The notes: generated by a model not told the origin, from the letters alone. A DNA stretch of 38,092 nt from Planctomycetaceae bacterium (GCA_024642205.1 JAHEBQ010000056.1:1-38092); one strand, 5' to 3'; shown: positions 9,056 through 18,858, counted from the stretch's first letter. Numbers and translations are program-made.

Positions 9056-11335
9056 CTATGGGTCGACTTCGATGATCTGAACAGCGTCTGCATGTACGGC
9101 ACCCCCAGAATTCTCGGTCGTTAACGTGACCGAGATGGTGCTGCCTTTTTTCAAGTCAAACGTTCCAAGCGAGAAAAATCCATCGTCAGCCGGAGGTTTT
9201 TTCATGTTGACGGTCAAGTTTTTCAATCGGCCGTCGGTTTCAACGGCAACGGGCACTGTCGAACCACGATTCTTGTGGGGTTGATAGGCCAGTCGGATTT
9301 CGAATCGGCCCGTTTTCGGAGCCTGGGCCTGGAAACAAATCTCTGCTCCGGAATCCGGATTGCTGTATAGATAACCCATCCCGACAAATCCTCTCAGGTT
9401 AATGCCTGATTTCCAGTTTCCGGACTTCACTGCTGCTTCGTCGTCGATCACGATGCCATCCAGTTTTGCTGGATCCTGGCCGGCCAGAATACCCGTCCTG
9501 GAAGCCAGCGGCATTGAATCTTCGGGGACCACGAGCTCGTCATTGACAGACTTTCGATACGCTTTGCCGGGAAGCTGCAGAAGCCCATCCATTTCGGTCC
9601 AGTAGCTGGAGTAAACGTCGCGAGGCAAGCAATCGTGTCGCACGCAAATGCTCGTAGCGCGTCCGATGACTTCGCCCATCATCCCGCAGGTCTTCATGAC
9701 GCGCGTGGTTCCAAGAGCTTCATGCGTCACACTGATGGAGCGTCCTGCCATGAACAGGTTCTCGATATTGCGAGAGTAAAAGCAACGGTAAGGCACGGGG
9801 TATCCGTAGTTGCGGTCGATTCGACGATCATGTTCGGCTTTCGAAATGAATGGGTTGTCAGGAAACTTTTTCGCGTACTGTTCCTTGGGGTAGTGCAGGT
9901 CAATCGACCACGTACTTGGCACACAACCGTCACTGAATTCCCGTTTTTCGATGATATCGTCCTTGGTCAACACGACATCGCCGATCAATCGTCGTGATTC
10001 GCGCGGGCCGCCGATGTAGGCCAGCCATGTCAACCGGGCAGTCTTGTGTTCCTCGGCACCGTCACGGTTCTTCATGGCGTTAAACGCGCCGTAGACCGCG
10101 CGCAAATTCCAGTCACGGATGGCTTCCGCTTGACCAATGGGATCTTTGTCAAATCCGCCTTCCCAGAACCACTGGCCATGATGGTCGACCGGATACGGGA
10201 AGTCTTCCATCGCCAGGTCCAGCGCCCAGGGAGTCTCCGGGAATGAAATCGGCTCCGCGGCTTCATCCCAAGACCACATGTTACTCATCCCCATGCGACC
10301 TTCGGGAGTCATTTCCGAATCGGCTTTCGCCAGGAATCCAATGGTCGCGTGTCCGGTACAATCGGCGAAAAAACGACCGGTAAAACGGACTTGCTCACTG
10401 GTCCGAGTATCGAACGCTTGAATGGCGGTAATTCGTTTGCCATCTGATTCGACCTGGTAGGCATGATGATTCAAAAACAGGTCGAGGTTGGGTTCCGCAC
10501 GAAAAATAGCTTCTTTTCTCTGGTCTTCGAATTCTTCGTACGACCCAGGCGACTTGGTCGCGTGATCGCAGAATTCTTCGACCATCTCGCCGATCCGAGG
10601 ATATTTTCCGCGGCGAATGTTACCCATCGCCCAGACCCGAACCTCGCTTGATCCATTTCCCCCCAGTACACCACGGTCCTGCACCAGCGCCACCCGACAG
10701 CCCATTCTGGCGGCGGACAATGCAGCACCCATTCCGGAGTAACCGCCGCCAATCACAACCAGATCGTAATGTTTCTCCGTTGGCGTTTCGTTGAGGCCAA
10801 GCAACTCTCGCCGCCATCTTGCGAGAACCTCGGACGTATTGGGAGGCGATTCGTTGGATTTGGTGAACAAGATTGCGTCGCAGCGGCCGTCGAAACCGGT
10901 CAGATCCTTGAGGGCGACGGAGGTCCTTGTTTTTTCGATGTCGACCGTTCCGCCGGTTTGCCAAAACCAATCGGCGCCCTGTGTTCCGAACGTCTGTTCC
11001 AGCGGTTTCCCGTCGACCAACACTTGAAAGCGCCCTGGTTGGCCCGGGGCGTTCCAGCGGGCAACCCAGTCCATGGTGCGAACATAAACATGGTATTTCC
11101 CTTTTTCTGGAAACGTGACGATCGTCCTAGCGTCTTTCACCGGATGCCCCAGCCCATGGGCCAAAAGGTAAGGTGATCCCATGTTGACAATAAACTGGGT
11201 GTCAAGCTTCCAGCCGCCTGGCGAATCAAAACTCTCGGCCTCGATAAAGACTTGTTGAGCGTTGACGGGGGATAGCCAGCAAGGACTCGCGAAGCAAAAA
11301 CAAAACAGGCAATACGCAAAACGGCTGATTTCCAT
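9056..11335 (-). CDS. Secreted FAD-dependent oxidoreductase with sugar-binding-type flanking domains
   Basis: A 759-residue protein with a signal peptide (residues 1 to about 26, ending SPVNAQ). Residues about 27-160 form a beta-rich domain (VFIEAESFDSPGGWKLD...KYHVYVRTMDWVARW...FQVLVDGKPLEQTFG) resembling golvesin/xanthan-lyase-type binding modules. Residues about 188-600 are the FAD_oxidored-type domain with the dinucleotide motif VVIGGGYSGMGAALSAARMG, then ALVQDRGVLGGNGSSEVRV and, later, FMAGRSISVTHEALGTTRVM. A second golvesin-like domain closes the protein (about 630-759, GYLYSNPDSGAEICFQAQAPKTG). Such proteins are abundant in planctomycetes and are thought to oxidise sugars or cyclic substrates; the true substrate is unknown. 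It faces galK across about 185 bases. Confidence 0.85.
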   Translation of the reverse strand: MEISRFAYCLFCFCFASPCWLSPVNAQQVFIEAESFDSPGGWKLDTQFIVNMGSPYLLAHGLGHPVKDARTIVTFPEKGKYHVYVRTMDWVARWNAPGQPGRFQVLVDGKPLEQTFGTQGADWFWQTGGTVDIEKTRTSVALKDLTGFDGRCDAILFTKSNESPPNTSEVLARWRRELLGLNETPTEKHYDLVVIGGGYSGMGAALSAARMGCRVALVQDRGVLGGNGSSEVRVWAMGNIRRGKYPRIGEMVEEFCDHATKSPGSYEEFEDQRKEAIFRAEPNLDLFLNHHAYQVESDGKRITAIQAFDTRTSEQVRFTGRFFADCTGHATIGFLAKADSEMTPEGRMGMSNMWSWDEAAEPISFPETPWALDLAMEDFPYPVDHHGQWFWEGGFDKDPIGQAEAIRDWNLRAVYGAFNAMKNRDGAEEHKTARLTWLAYIGGPRESRRLIGDVVLTKDDIIEKREFSDGCVPSTWSIDLHYPKEQYAKKFPDNPFISKAEHDRRIDRNYGYPVPYRCFYSRNIENLFMAGRSISVTHEALGTTRVMKTCGMMGEVIGRATSICVRHDCLPRDVYSSYWTEMDGLLQLPGKAYRKSVNDELVVPEDSMPLASRTGILAGQDPAKLDGIVIDDEAAVKSGNWKSGINLRGFVGMGYLYSNPDSGAEICFQAQAPKTGRFEIRLAYQPHKNRGSTVPVAVETDGRLKNLTVNMKKPPADDGFFSLGTFDLKKGSTISVTLTTENSGGAVHADAVQIIEVDP

Positions 11336-11520
11336 CTTGAGTTGGTCCGACAGGTCATGATTGTTTGATGCAATCGAATTCTACTCGATAGGGAGCAGCC
11401 CAAAAAGCGGCTTCGCCAATCATGACTTTGAACGATGGCGCTGGACCGGGGCAACGATTTCGATGAGACTACGGTGTCGTCAATCCAGGGGTCAAGCAAC
11501 TGGATATCGTCTTTCAATGC

Positions 11521-12750
11521 ATGCAAAAATACCATCCGCTCATGAGTTCGTCCGACCGAAAAATCGACCATTCCTTGATTGACTTGCTTGCCGAAAAGGT
11601 CACACAGGAATTTGGCCGGCGATTTGGTCGGCCAGCAACCGTCATCGTGGCAGCTCCGGGGCGCGTCAATCTCATCGGCGAGCATATTGACTACAATGAC
11701 GGATTTGTATTGCCGTTGGCGCTCGACCGTTATGTGTTGATTGCGGCGGACCGCCATCCAGCGGAATCGAACAGGTCCTCGATACAATTGTTCAGTCTCG
11801 AAATGGCAACGTCGGAAACGGTCCAGCTTGATCAGCCAATTGAACCTGGAAATACCGGCTGGACTAGCTACGTGGAAGGAGTGATTGCAGGATTCGTGGA
11901 ATTGGGAGCAACGATCCCTGGATTCGATGCGGTCTTGGGTTCCAATTTGCCGCTTGGTGGAGGGCTTTCAAGCAGCGCCGCTTTGGAAGTCGCAATGGCC
12001 ACCCTGGTTGAGCAATTGACGGGAAAATCGCTCGAGCGAGACGAAAAAGCCCTGCTTTGCCAGCGCGCCGAACATCGCTTTGCCGGAGTTCCATGCGGAA
12101 TCATGGATCAATTCAGTAGCGTATTTGGAATTGCCGATGAGTTGATGCTGATCGATTGCCGTTCTCAGGAGATCGAGCGAGTTCCGTTTTGCTCCCGTGA
12201 AATCTCGGTTTTGATCACCAACAGCAATGTCCGGCACGAATTGAGCGGGGGGGAATATGCCCAACGCCGCGCGCAATGCCATTCCTCACTGACGAAGCTG
12301 AATCAAAGCAGCTGGCGAAACGTATCGCTGGACGATGTCGAACGCGCCCGGGCCGCGTTGACTGAGCCGGAGTTTCGGCGGGCACGACACGTCGTATCCG
12401 AAATCCAACGCACGATCGAGGCCGCGCTGGCGTTCCGAAGCGAGGATTGGGACGCGGTTGGCAAGCTGATGTATTCCAGTCACGATTCGCTTCGCGATGA
12501 TTTTGAAGTTAGTTGTTACGAGCTCGATATTCTGGTTGAAATCGCTTCCTCGATTGGGTCGGCAGGTGGTGTAATTGGCTCGCGAATGACCGGTGGCGGA
12601 TTCGGAGGCTGTACAGTTTCGCTGGTCAATAACGAGCAGATGGAGTCCGTTAGCGCGCTGATTTCAGAACAATATGAATCGAAAACGGGAATCACGCCGC
12701 ATTGTTTTTTCAGCCGACCTGCGCGCGGAGCCCATGTCATCAGAAAATGA
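11521..12750 (+). CDS. galK: Galactokinase
   Basis: Galactokinase phosphorylates alpha-D-galactose at C1 with ATP, the entry step of the Leloir pathway. The 409-residue protein has the family signature APGRVNLIGEHIDYNDGFVLP (about residues 45-65), the GHMP glycine-rich loop LGGGLSSSAALEVA and the C-terminal motif SRMTGGGFGGCTVSLV. GIMDQFSSVFG supplies the catalytic Asp region. Start is uncertain: 11521 and 11542 are both ATG and neither has a clear ribosome site. Its stop overlaps the next gene by ATGA. No galT or galE is in the window. The fusion with an electron-transfer gene by overlap is unusual for galK. Confidence 0.93.
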   Translation: MQKYHPLMSSSDRKIDHSLIDLLAEKVTQEFGRRFGRPATVIVAAPGRVNLIGEHIDYNDGFVLPLALDRYVLIAADRHPAESNRSSIQLFSLEMATSETVQLDQPIEPGNTGWTSYVEGVIAGFVELGATIPGFDAVLGSNLPLGGGLSSSAALEVAMATLVEQLTGKSLERDEKALLCQRAEHRFAGVPCGIMDQFSSVFGIADELMLIDCRSQEIERVPFCSREISVLITNSNVRHELSGGEYAQRRAQCHSSLTKLNQSSWRNVSLDDVERARAALTEPEFRRARHVVSEIQRTIEAALAFRSEDWDAVGKLMYSSHDSLRDDFEVSCYELDILVEIASSIGSAGGVIGSRMTGGGFGGCTVSLVNNEQMESVSALISEQYESKTGITPHCFFSRPARGAHVIRK

Positions 12751-14507
12751 TCAATCCGTCAGCAACCAGCCCGACCACAGTTCGCAAACGAGTCGACCGC
12801 GCAAGCGGCCAACAAGTGTTCGTGCACAGTTTGCGAGTCATGCTGTTCCTGTCGATCCTGCTGATGATTCGATTCGCGCATCGGAAGACTCAGTTGGTTG
12901 ACTCCCAATTGTCAACCAACCCCGTGGCAATCGAGTTTGTCAAGGCAGTGCTGCCCGGCGCGACCACGATCGGCCCGTTTGAGGAATCACATGAAGGAAA
13001 CCCAGTCATCGATGCATTCGGCAGCAGGATTGGAAGCGTAATACAAACGGCGCCGGCCAGTGATAACATCATCGGCTATTCCGGGCCAACCAACTGTCTG
13101 ATCGCTCTTGATGCCGGAAACAGGATTCGCTCGGTCACGATTCTCAACAGCGGTGACACGATTGAGCATGTTAACCTGGTCAAGAAAAATAGACGCTTTC
13201 AGTCGTCGTTTGAAGGTTTGGGATTTGAAACAAAGAATCAATGGGCGAACATGGATGGCGTGGCTGGCGCGACGCTGACCAGCTATTCCGTTATTGCGGG
13301 GGTCGCGAGTCGGATGAACGGAACAGAACCGTCGCTGAAGTTCGCAAACCAACCTGACCAGAAGAACGTATCCAGGCTTTTCCCACTGGCAACCGAGATT
13401 GAGTCGACCAAACGAGATTCTATATGGAACGTACTGGATCGAAACAAAAACCCAATCGGATTCGTTCTAAGCACGTCACCGGTTGCCGATCGGCTGTCGG
13501 GATACCAGGGTCCCACCGCGACCTTGGCCGGGTTCGATATCGATCAAAAATGTGTCGGCGTAGTCGTCGATCAAACGTATGAAAACGAACCATACGCATC
13601 TTACCTCGATAACGATCGTCCTTTTCAAAAATTATATGCGGGACAGTCGCTGGAGGAGATAGCTGCGATGGATCCGGAGAAACTGGGTATCGAAGGTGTG
13701 TCGGGCGCGACGATGACGAGTATGTCGGTGGCGGAAGGGTTGCCTCTGGCTGCCACGGCGGCCTTGGAAGTCAGCAAATCAACGGCCACATGGGATGGGT
13801 CGACTCGCAGTCCGTTTTCGTATTTGGCAGACGTGATCACCGTGTTGTTGACATTGCTGGGTGTCGCATTCTCGTACTCCGGAATGCGTCATCAAAAGCG
13901 GTTCCGAATCGGATACCAGGTTGCCGTCATTCTGCTGCTTGGTTTTACGAGTGGCCACATGCTCTCGCAGGCATCGATTGCCGGTTGGTCCGCTCATTCG
14001 ATTCCCTGGACAGTCGCTCCGGGACTGGTTTTTCTTGCGATGGCGGCTCTCAGCGTACCAATCATCTCGAAGCACCAGCCATATTGCCAACATATTTGTC
14101 CATTCGGGGCGATGCAACAACTGGGGCGCAAAGCAAAATTCGCAAATCGGATTGGATGGAAACTGAAAAACCCGGCCAGCCTCCGTCGGGTGTTTCAATG
14201 GATACCGTTTGTGCTATTGGTGTTGGTAGTTATTGCGGCGGTATCTCGATCGTCGTTTAACCTGGCCAGTCTCGAGCCGTTTGATGGATTCGGGTATCGG
14301 GTGGCAGGTTGGGCGACGATCCTCATCTTCGTCTTCGGGTTGATTGCTTCGTTGGTTTCACCGATGGCTTACTGTCGGTTTGGTTGCCCAACGGGAGCGA
14401 TGATCAGCTTCCTGAGATTTCGAGCCGATAGTAACCGACTCGGATTGCGGGATCTTGCGGCCGTCGCGCTTGCGGTCATCGCCGCAATGATTCTGGCCAT
14501 GAGATGA
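12747..14507 (+). CDS. Membrane FMN-binding/ferredoxin-like electron-transfer protein (NosR/RnfG-NapH type)
   Basis: The 586-residue product begins at the ATG of an ATGA overlap with galK. A TM segment (about 26-45) leads to an extracytosolic region with two FMN_bind domains. Each has a flavinylation motif, DGVAGAT ending at Thr176 and EGVSGAT ending at Thr322, to which ApbE-type enzymes link FMN through a phosphoester. Several TM helices follow from about residue 365. CxxxCPFGA (C447, C451) and CxxxCPTGA (C543, C547) are NapH/NosR-type motifs in cytosolic loops. Full 4Fe-4S ferredoxin sets (CxxCxxCxxxCP) are not seen. The protein probably moves electrons between the cytosolic and outer face of the membrane by way of two covalent FMN groups. 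Its partner and acceptor are unknown; no apbE is in the window. Confidence 0.85.
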   Translation: MINPSATSPTTVRKRVDRASGQQVFVHSLRVMLFLSILLMIRFAHRKTQLVDSQLSTNPVAIEFVKAVLPGATTIGPFEESHEGNPVIDAFGSRIGSVIQTAPASDNIIGYSGPTNCLIALDAGNRIRSVTILNSGDTIEHVNLVKKNRRFQSSFEGLGFETKNQWANMDGVAGATLTSYSVIAGVASRMNGTEPSLKFANQPDQKNVSRLFPLATEIESTKRDSIWNVLDRNKNPIGFVLSTSPVADRLSGYQGPTATLAGFDIDQKCVGVVVDQTYENEPYASYLDNDRPFQKLYAGQSLEEIAAMDPEKLGIEGVSGATMTSMSVAEGLPLAATAALEVSKSTATWDGSTRSPFSYLADVITVLLTLLGVAFSYSGMRHQKRFRIGYQVAVILLLGFTSGHMLSQASIAGWSAHSIPWTVAPGLVFLAMAALSVPIISKHQPYCQHICPFGAMQQLGRKAKFANRIGWKLKNPASLRRVFQWIPFVLLVLVVIAAVSRSSFNLASLEPFDGFGYRVAGWATILIFVFGLIASLVSPMAYCRFGCPTGAMISFLRFRADSNRLGLRDLAAVALAVIAAMILAMR

Positions 14508-14617
14508 ACTTCGTGAGGGCCGGCAACAGTTGGACTGGATCGCGTTCCCTGTCCGAAAATCGGGAAGTCCAAATCACACCCTGCAGCGGTATTCCGGATC
14601 AGGATCTGTTCTGTTTC

Positions 14618-14634
14618 GTCGCCCCAGGGGCGAC
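14618..14634. repeat. GC-rich inverted repeat between convergent genes
   Basis: GTCGCCCC and GGGGCGAC flank a single A, an exact inverted repeat. It sits between the ends of the electron-transfer gene and the GH63-like gene, so it could act in termination from either side. No T-run follows on either strand, which makes a plain intrinsic terminator unlikely. Confidence 0.3.
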
Positions 14635-14641
14635 CGCGGAT

Positions 14642-17317
14642 TCACTTTCGCCATTCGTCAATCAGATTGGCAACAAGTGCGGTCCAGCCGGTTTGATGCG
14701 ATGCGCCCAGGCCTGCACCATGATCACCGTGAAAATACTCGAAGAATAAAATCAGTTCATTCCAGAAGGGATCATCCTGAAATTGGCGCGTTTCGCCGAA
14801 AGCCGGACGTCGGCCTTCTTCGTCGCGCAGGAATATTTTGGTGAGTCGGTTTGCGAGGTCTTCGCCCAATTCCATCATCGTGACTGGACGGCCGTCCATT
14901 GCCGGTGGCGAGACCGTGAAGTCAGGTCCGAACGCCGTGCCGAGTTTTCGCAGAGATTCAATCAGCAGAAAGCTGGTCGGAAACCAGATCGGGCCACGCC
15001 AGTTGGAATTCCCACCTTTGAGCTTGCTGACCGCTTCGGCCGGTTCGTAGCCGACCTCGGCCCCTTGAAATCGAAAGGGACGGTCCTGATGCGCTTTCGA
15101 CAAGCTGCGAATTCCATAGGGCGAAAGAAACTCATTCGTGTCCCAGACGCGATCCAGGATCCGTGTCAACTGATTTCTGTTTACGATCGTCAATACGTGA
15201 GTCGTATCTTGACCGGTGTTAACCGTATGTACGACACTTTCGCACAAATCTCTCCGGTTGCTCAAGAACCAGTCCAGGTTCGCGGTGAACTCTTTGAACG
15301 ACTCGATCCACTTCCGCTCCAGTCTTTCCACCGCGAACAGCGGAATCAGCCCGACCATTGATCGAACGCGAAACTTCTGATATCCCGCGTCAGGATAGCG
15401 GAGAACATCGTAAAAGAAACCGTCTTCCTCATCCCAAAGTTGACAGTCCTGATTCCCCATGTTGTTCATGGCGGCGGCAATGTAGATATAGTGCTGGAAG
15501 AACTTGGTTGCCAGTCCCTCATAGACCGGATTCCGCTTGGCCAACTCCAACGCAATTCGCATCATCTGTTGGCAGAACATTCCCATCCAGCCGGTTGCGT
15601 CCGCTTGTTCGAGTATGATTCCGTCACCCAAAGGCACGCTGCGATCAACCACCGTAATATTGTCCAAACCCAGAAATCCACCTTCGAAGACATTGTTTCC
15701 CAGATGGTCGACTTTGTTGACCCACCACGTGAAGTTGATCAAGAGTTTTTGAAAACAACGCTCGAGGAACTCGTAGTCTGCAACCCCTGAGCGAATTCGA
15801 TCCATGTTGTAGACTCGCCATACGGCCCAGGCATGAACCGGTGGATTCATGTCGGAGAATTCCCATTCGTAAGCCGGTATCTGACCATTGGGATGTTGGA
15901 ACTGCTCGAACAACATCAGCCAAAGTTGTTCCTTTGCATATTTGGGATCGACCAGGGCGAATGAGACGCAATGAAAGGCCAGATCCCAGGCTGCGAACCA
16001 GGGATATTCCCACTTGTCCGGTATCGTCAGGATACGCATCGAGTTAAGGTGTTTCCAATGTTGATTGCGAATGTTTGCGTGCGACGCAGGCGGCGGATTC
16101 GCAGGATTGTCGCCGATGAGCCATTGATGAACATCAAAAATGTAGCTCTGCTTGTTCCAGAATAAGCCTGCGAAAGCGGACCGTTGGATTTTCCGTTCCT
16201 CCAGCGTCGCCCGTTTGTTACAAATTGATTCATAGAATTTGTCGGCTTCCGCCTTGCGGCGACAGATGGTCTCATCGACTTGGCTCAACGGTTGGCCCAG
16301 GCTGTTTTGGTCTGACAGTCGACACCGCAGGACGGCAGAAGCACCTGGGCCAATCTGTTTGAAGGTGTAATGGATACACGCCTTGGTTCCCAATTCTGCC
16401 ACGTTTGCTGCCGCTTCTCCCTGGATCAGCTGTCGGTGAAACGCATCTTTGGTGTGTTTTGAATGGAGATTCGGTTGCCGATATAGCCGTTGCGAATTGG
16501 TTTCGTTGTCCGTAAATAGCAGCTGGCCGCCAGCAGGAGCGTAGAGCGTCCGCGGTCCAAGCTGGTAATTGGTTGGCATCGAGGCAGGAAGTGGATAGGC
16601 GGAATCGTCCGTAATGATTGAGACGAATTCGTTGCCCGACTTTCCAGGTCGAATCAACGGTTGCCCTTTCGATTCTGCTTGCCACGACCAGGTGTTGCGA
16701 AACCAGAGATGCGGGAGCAAGTGCAGGTCGGCCGGTTCAGGACCGCGATTGGTCGCTTCAATTCGGATACAAATATCTTCGGTTGTCGTTTTGGCGTATT
16801 CAATCAAAATGTCAAAATATCGCTTGTCTTCAAAGACGCCCGTGTCCAACAACTCAAACTCCGGTCCTTGTCCACGGCGTCGCTGATTTTCCTCGACGAG
16901 TTGGTCATAAGGGAATTCGGCATGAGGATACTTGAACAGATAACTCATGTAGGAATGAGTTGGTGTATTATCAAGGTGAAAGTAATATTCCTTGACATCT
17001 TCGCCGTGGTTGCCTTCGCGCGGATCCAACCCGAACAGCCGTTCCTTGAGGATCGGGTCGTGTCCGTTCCAGAATGCCGGGCCGAATACCAACAGCTGGT
17101 AGCGATCACTGATCGCGGCAATTCCATCTTCACCCCACCGGTAGGCTTTGCTGCGCGCTTCGTCGTGAGTCAGAAAGGCCCACGCATTTCCATCGGCGCT
17201 ATAGTCTTCGCGAACCGTCCCCCAGGACCGGTCGCTGACGTACGGACCCCAACGCCTCCACCCGGAACTGTCGTCCGTTATTTCGGCCAGCCTGTCCAGT
17301 TCACTGTTGCTAGTCAT
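14642..17317 (-). CDS. Cytosolic GH63-like glucosidase
   Basis: The 891-residue protein starts at MTSNSELDRLAEI; the frame extends to 17410 but the added sequence lacks family character and a signal peptide. The N-terminal half (about 1-400) is a beta-rich supersandwich (WGPYVSDRSWGTVREDYS, LPHLWFRNTWSW). The C-terminal half (from about 420) is an (alpha/alpha)6 barrel with YEWEFSDMNPPVHAWAV, EGGFLGLDNITVVDR, ADATGWMGMF, WDEEDGFFYDV and NSNWRGPIWFPTSFLL. These match the GH63/MGH1-type family, which hydrolyses alpha-glucosides such as glucosylglycerate or mannosylglycerate in bacteria. Candidate acids are the Asp in SDMNPP or GLDN and the Glu in the WDEEDGF region; I cannot place them exactly. 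No export signal, so probably internal compatible-solute or glycogen-like substrate. Convergent with the preceding gene. Confidence 0.85.
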   Translation of the reverse strand: MTSNSELDRLAEITDDSSGWRRWGPYVSDRSWGTVREDYSADGNAWAFLTHDEARSKAYRWGEDGIAAISDRYQLLVFGPAFWNGHDPILKERLFGLDPREGNHGEDVKEYYFHLDNTPTHSYMSYLFKYPHAEFPYDQLVEENQRRRGQGPEFELLDTGVFEDKRYFDILIEYAKTTTEDICIRIEATNRGPEPADLHLLPHLWFRNTWSWQAESKGQPLIRPGKSGNEFVSIITDDSAYPLPASMPTNYQLGPRTLYAPAGGQLLFTDNETNSQRLYRQPNLHSKHTKDAFHRQLIQGEAAANVAELGTKACIHYTFKQIGPGASAVLRCRLSDQNSLGQPLSQVDETICRRKAEADKFYESICNKRATLEERKIQRSAFAGLFWNKQSYIFDVHQWLIGDNPANPPPASHANIRNQHWKHLNSMRILTIPDKWEYPWFAAWDLAFHCVSFALVDPKYAKEQLWLMLFEQFQHPNGQIPAYEWEFSDMNPPVHAWAVWRVYNMDRIRSGVADYEFLERCFQKLLINFTWWVNKVDHLGNNVFEGGFLGLDNITVVDRSVPLGDGIILEQADATGWMGMFCQQMMRIALELAKRNPVYEGLATKFFQHYIYIAAAMNNMGNQDCQLWDEEDGFFYDVLRYPDAGYQKFRVRSMVGLIPLFAVERLERKWIESFKEFTANLDWFLSNRRDLCESVVHTVNTGQDTTHVLTIVNRNQLTRILDRVWDTNEFLSPYGIRSLSKAHQDRPFRFQGAEVGYEPAEAVSKLKGGNSNWRGPIWFPTSFLLIESLRKLGTAFGPDFTVSPPAMDGRPVTMMELGEDLANRLTKIFLRDEEGRRPAFGETRQFQDDPFWNELILFFEYFHGDHGAGLGASHQTGWTALVANLIDEWRK

Positions 17318-17655
17318 GGGAATTGCACCACCTGCTCGATCTGTCGCCACTCGGCTATCGAATGATAGTTGAAACCGGGCTTGCTTGAGCCAAAAAAGCA
17401 AACGGAGCATGTCCGGCGCCGGATGTTACGATCCAACGAGCGAAATGGGGAATTCGGCGGGACTGGAGATTTGCCATGGCCGGTTGCTGGCGGTTGCGGG
17501 CCTTTCGACAAATATCCTACATCGATTGATCCCGACCGTTGGGAGGTTACCGGTTTGTTCAAAGCGAGTAAGCGTATCTGACGATGGACATCCGGATCTG
17601 GTCGCGAACACGGAATGCTGGGCGACGATTCACCCTGGAAGAAATCGAAAGTGTT
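17318..17655. other. Intergenic stretch between the cinA-like and GH63-like genes
   Basis: About 340 bases separate the end of the cinA-like gene from the GH63-like start, both on the minus strand. I see no gene: the short frames here overlap one another and lack start signals. A 12-base palindrome, TCCGGCGCCGGA, lies at 17412-17423. I see no terminator with a T-run. Confidence 0.5.
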
Positions 17656-18858
17656 TCAGGCTCGTTTCAAGAGATACAAACGGAGCACATTCAGCACGTC
17701 CTTGGTTGCTCGGCTCTCGCGCCACCCGGAATGGCCACTGAATCGAAGGCTCGTGCGATGAAATGCCAGACCATCTGAAATGACGACGTCGTAAAAAGAT
17801 TCTCCCGGTTTTGTCAGGGTTAAACTTCGATTGATCGGACCGATGGCCAATCCGAAGTAGGTCCCGGTTGACTTCGCAATGTTTGCGGCAGCGTTGGCCA
17901 GGTCTTCGATGTGTTCCCGGACAATCTGGCTGCTGACAACGACCTTGGCCGTGTTGCCATTGACGGCCATCAGGTTGGCCACGGCGCCCTCAAGACCTGC
18001 GTCAAGAATTGCGATGGTCTGGTTTCGTTCCTGGAGGAGTGCGACCACCACCTCGTGAAGTTCAGCATTGTTTTCACCATAAATCAGATCACCAAGACAT
18101 TCGCGAATGGTCGCGATCGTCGGCTTCATTTTTTCGAGGCACAGTTCTTTGGTCGGGGCCCGGGTTGAGACGCGCAGTGAAATCGTCGCCGCACTTGCCG
18201 TGATTCCTACCTGTGGATCACGTCCACGCTGGACGAGTCCGGGTAAGAGCGTTTCAATATGGCTTTCGCCCGAACCAAAACAGTTGATCGTATGGTGGTG
18301 AATCACGAAATCGTCTCCCACCAGGGTTCGTAATTCAGCCCGGACGGTCGCCTGCCACATTTGCTTCATTTCGACCGGTACGCCCGGCAATGCGAAAATT
18401 CGATAGCGCGAACCGGATTCTGACAGCGCAGCGAAATCGATCCCTGGTGCCGTTCCTTCCGGATTGTCGATGATGGTGCAACCCCGTGGGAACCAGGCTT
18501 GAACCTCATTGCTGGACGGCATCTCCCGTCCCCTCGCGATAAACATTTGCTTGATGTGGTTCAGCACCGAGGGTTCCATGACCAGGTCGACGTTGGCCAT
18601 GTTCGCGATCGCCTGACGCGTCAAATCATCCGCGGTGGGGCCCAATCCGCCGCTTGCAATAATCACATCGGCGCGGGAGGCGGCATGGCGAAAAACGTCA
18701 ACATTGTCTGCCAGGTTGTCTCCTACGGTCGAGTGAAACGCTACGTGGATTCCGAGTTCACCCAACTGTTGACTGATCCACTGCGAATTGGTGTCAAGCC
18801 TGACGCCACTTGTCAGTTCGTCGCCGATCGCAATGACTTCCGCGCGTATTTCCATCAT
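17656..18858 (-). CDS. cinA: CinA-like protein with degenerate amidase domain
   Basis: The 400-residue product begins behind AGAGGA, with a second ATG directly after the first. Residues 1 to about 170 are the MoaB/MogA-like COG1058 domain: IAIGDELTSGVRLDTNSQWIS, SGGLGPTADDLTRQAIA, ALPGVPVEMKQMW. This part hydrolyses ADP-ribose or related pyrophosphates in characterised CinA proteins. A linker domain (about 175-250) follows with GSGESHIETLL. The C-terminal domain (about 255-400) matches the PncC/CinA-C position, but the motif usually written AESCTGG is here replaced by ILDAGLEGAVANLM, so the nucleophilic Ser is lost. The nicotinamide-mononucleotide amidase activity is probably missing. It lies about 110 bases behind the isomerase-like gene on the same strand. 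Confidence 0.85.
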   Translation of the reverse strand: MMEIRAEVIAIGDELTSGVRLDTNSQWISQQLGELGIHVAFHSTVGDNLADNVDVFRHAASRADVIIASGGLGPTADDLTRQAIANMANVDLVMEPSVLNHIKQMFIARGREMPSSNEVQAWFPRGCTIIDNPEGTAPGIDFAALSESGSRYRIFALPGVPVEMKQMWQATVRAELRTLVGDDFVIHHHTINCFGSGESHIETLLPGLVQRGRDPQVGITASAATISLRVSTRAPTKELCLEKMKPTIATIRECLGDLIYGENNAELHEVVVALLQERNQTIAILDAGLEGAVANLMAVNGNTAKVVVSSQIVREHIEDLANAAANIAKSTGTYFGLAIGPINRSLTLTKPGESFYDVVISDGLAFHRTSLRFSGHSGWRESRATKDVLNVLRLYLLKRA

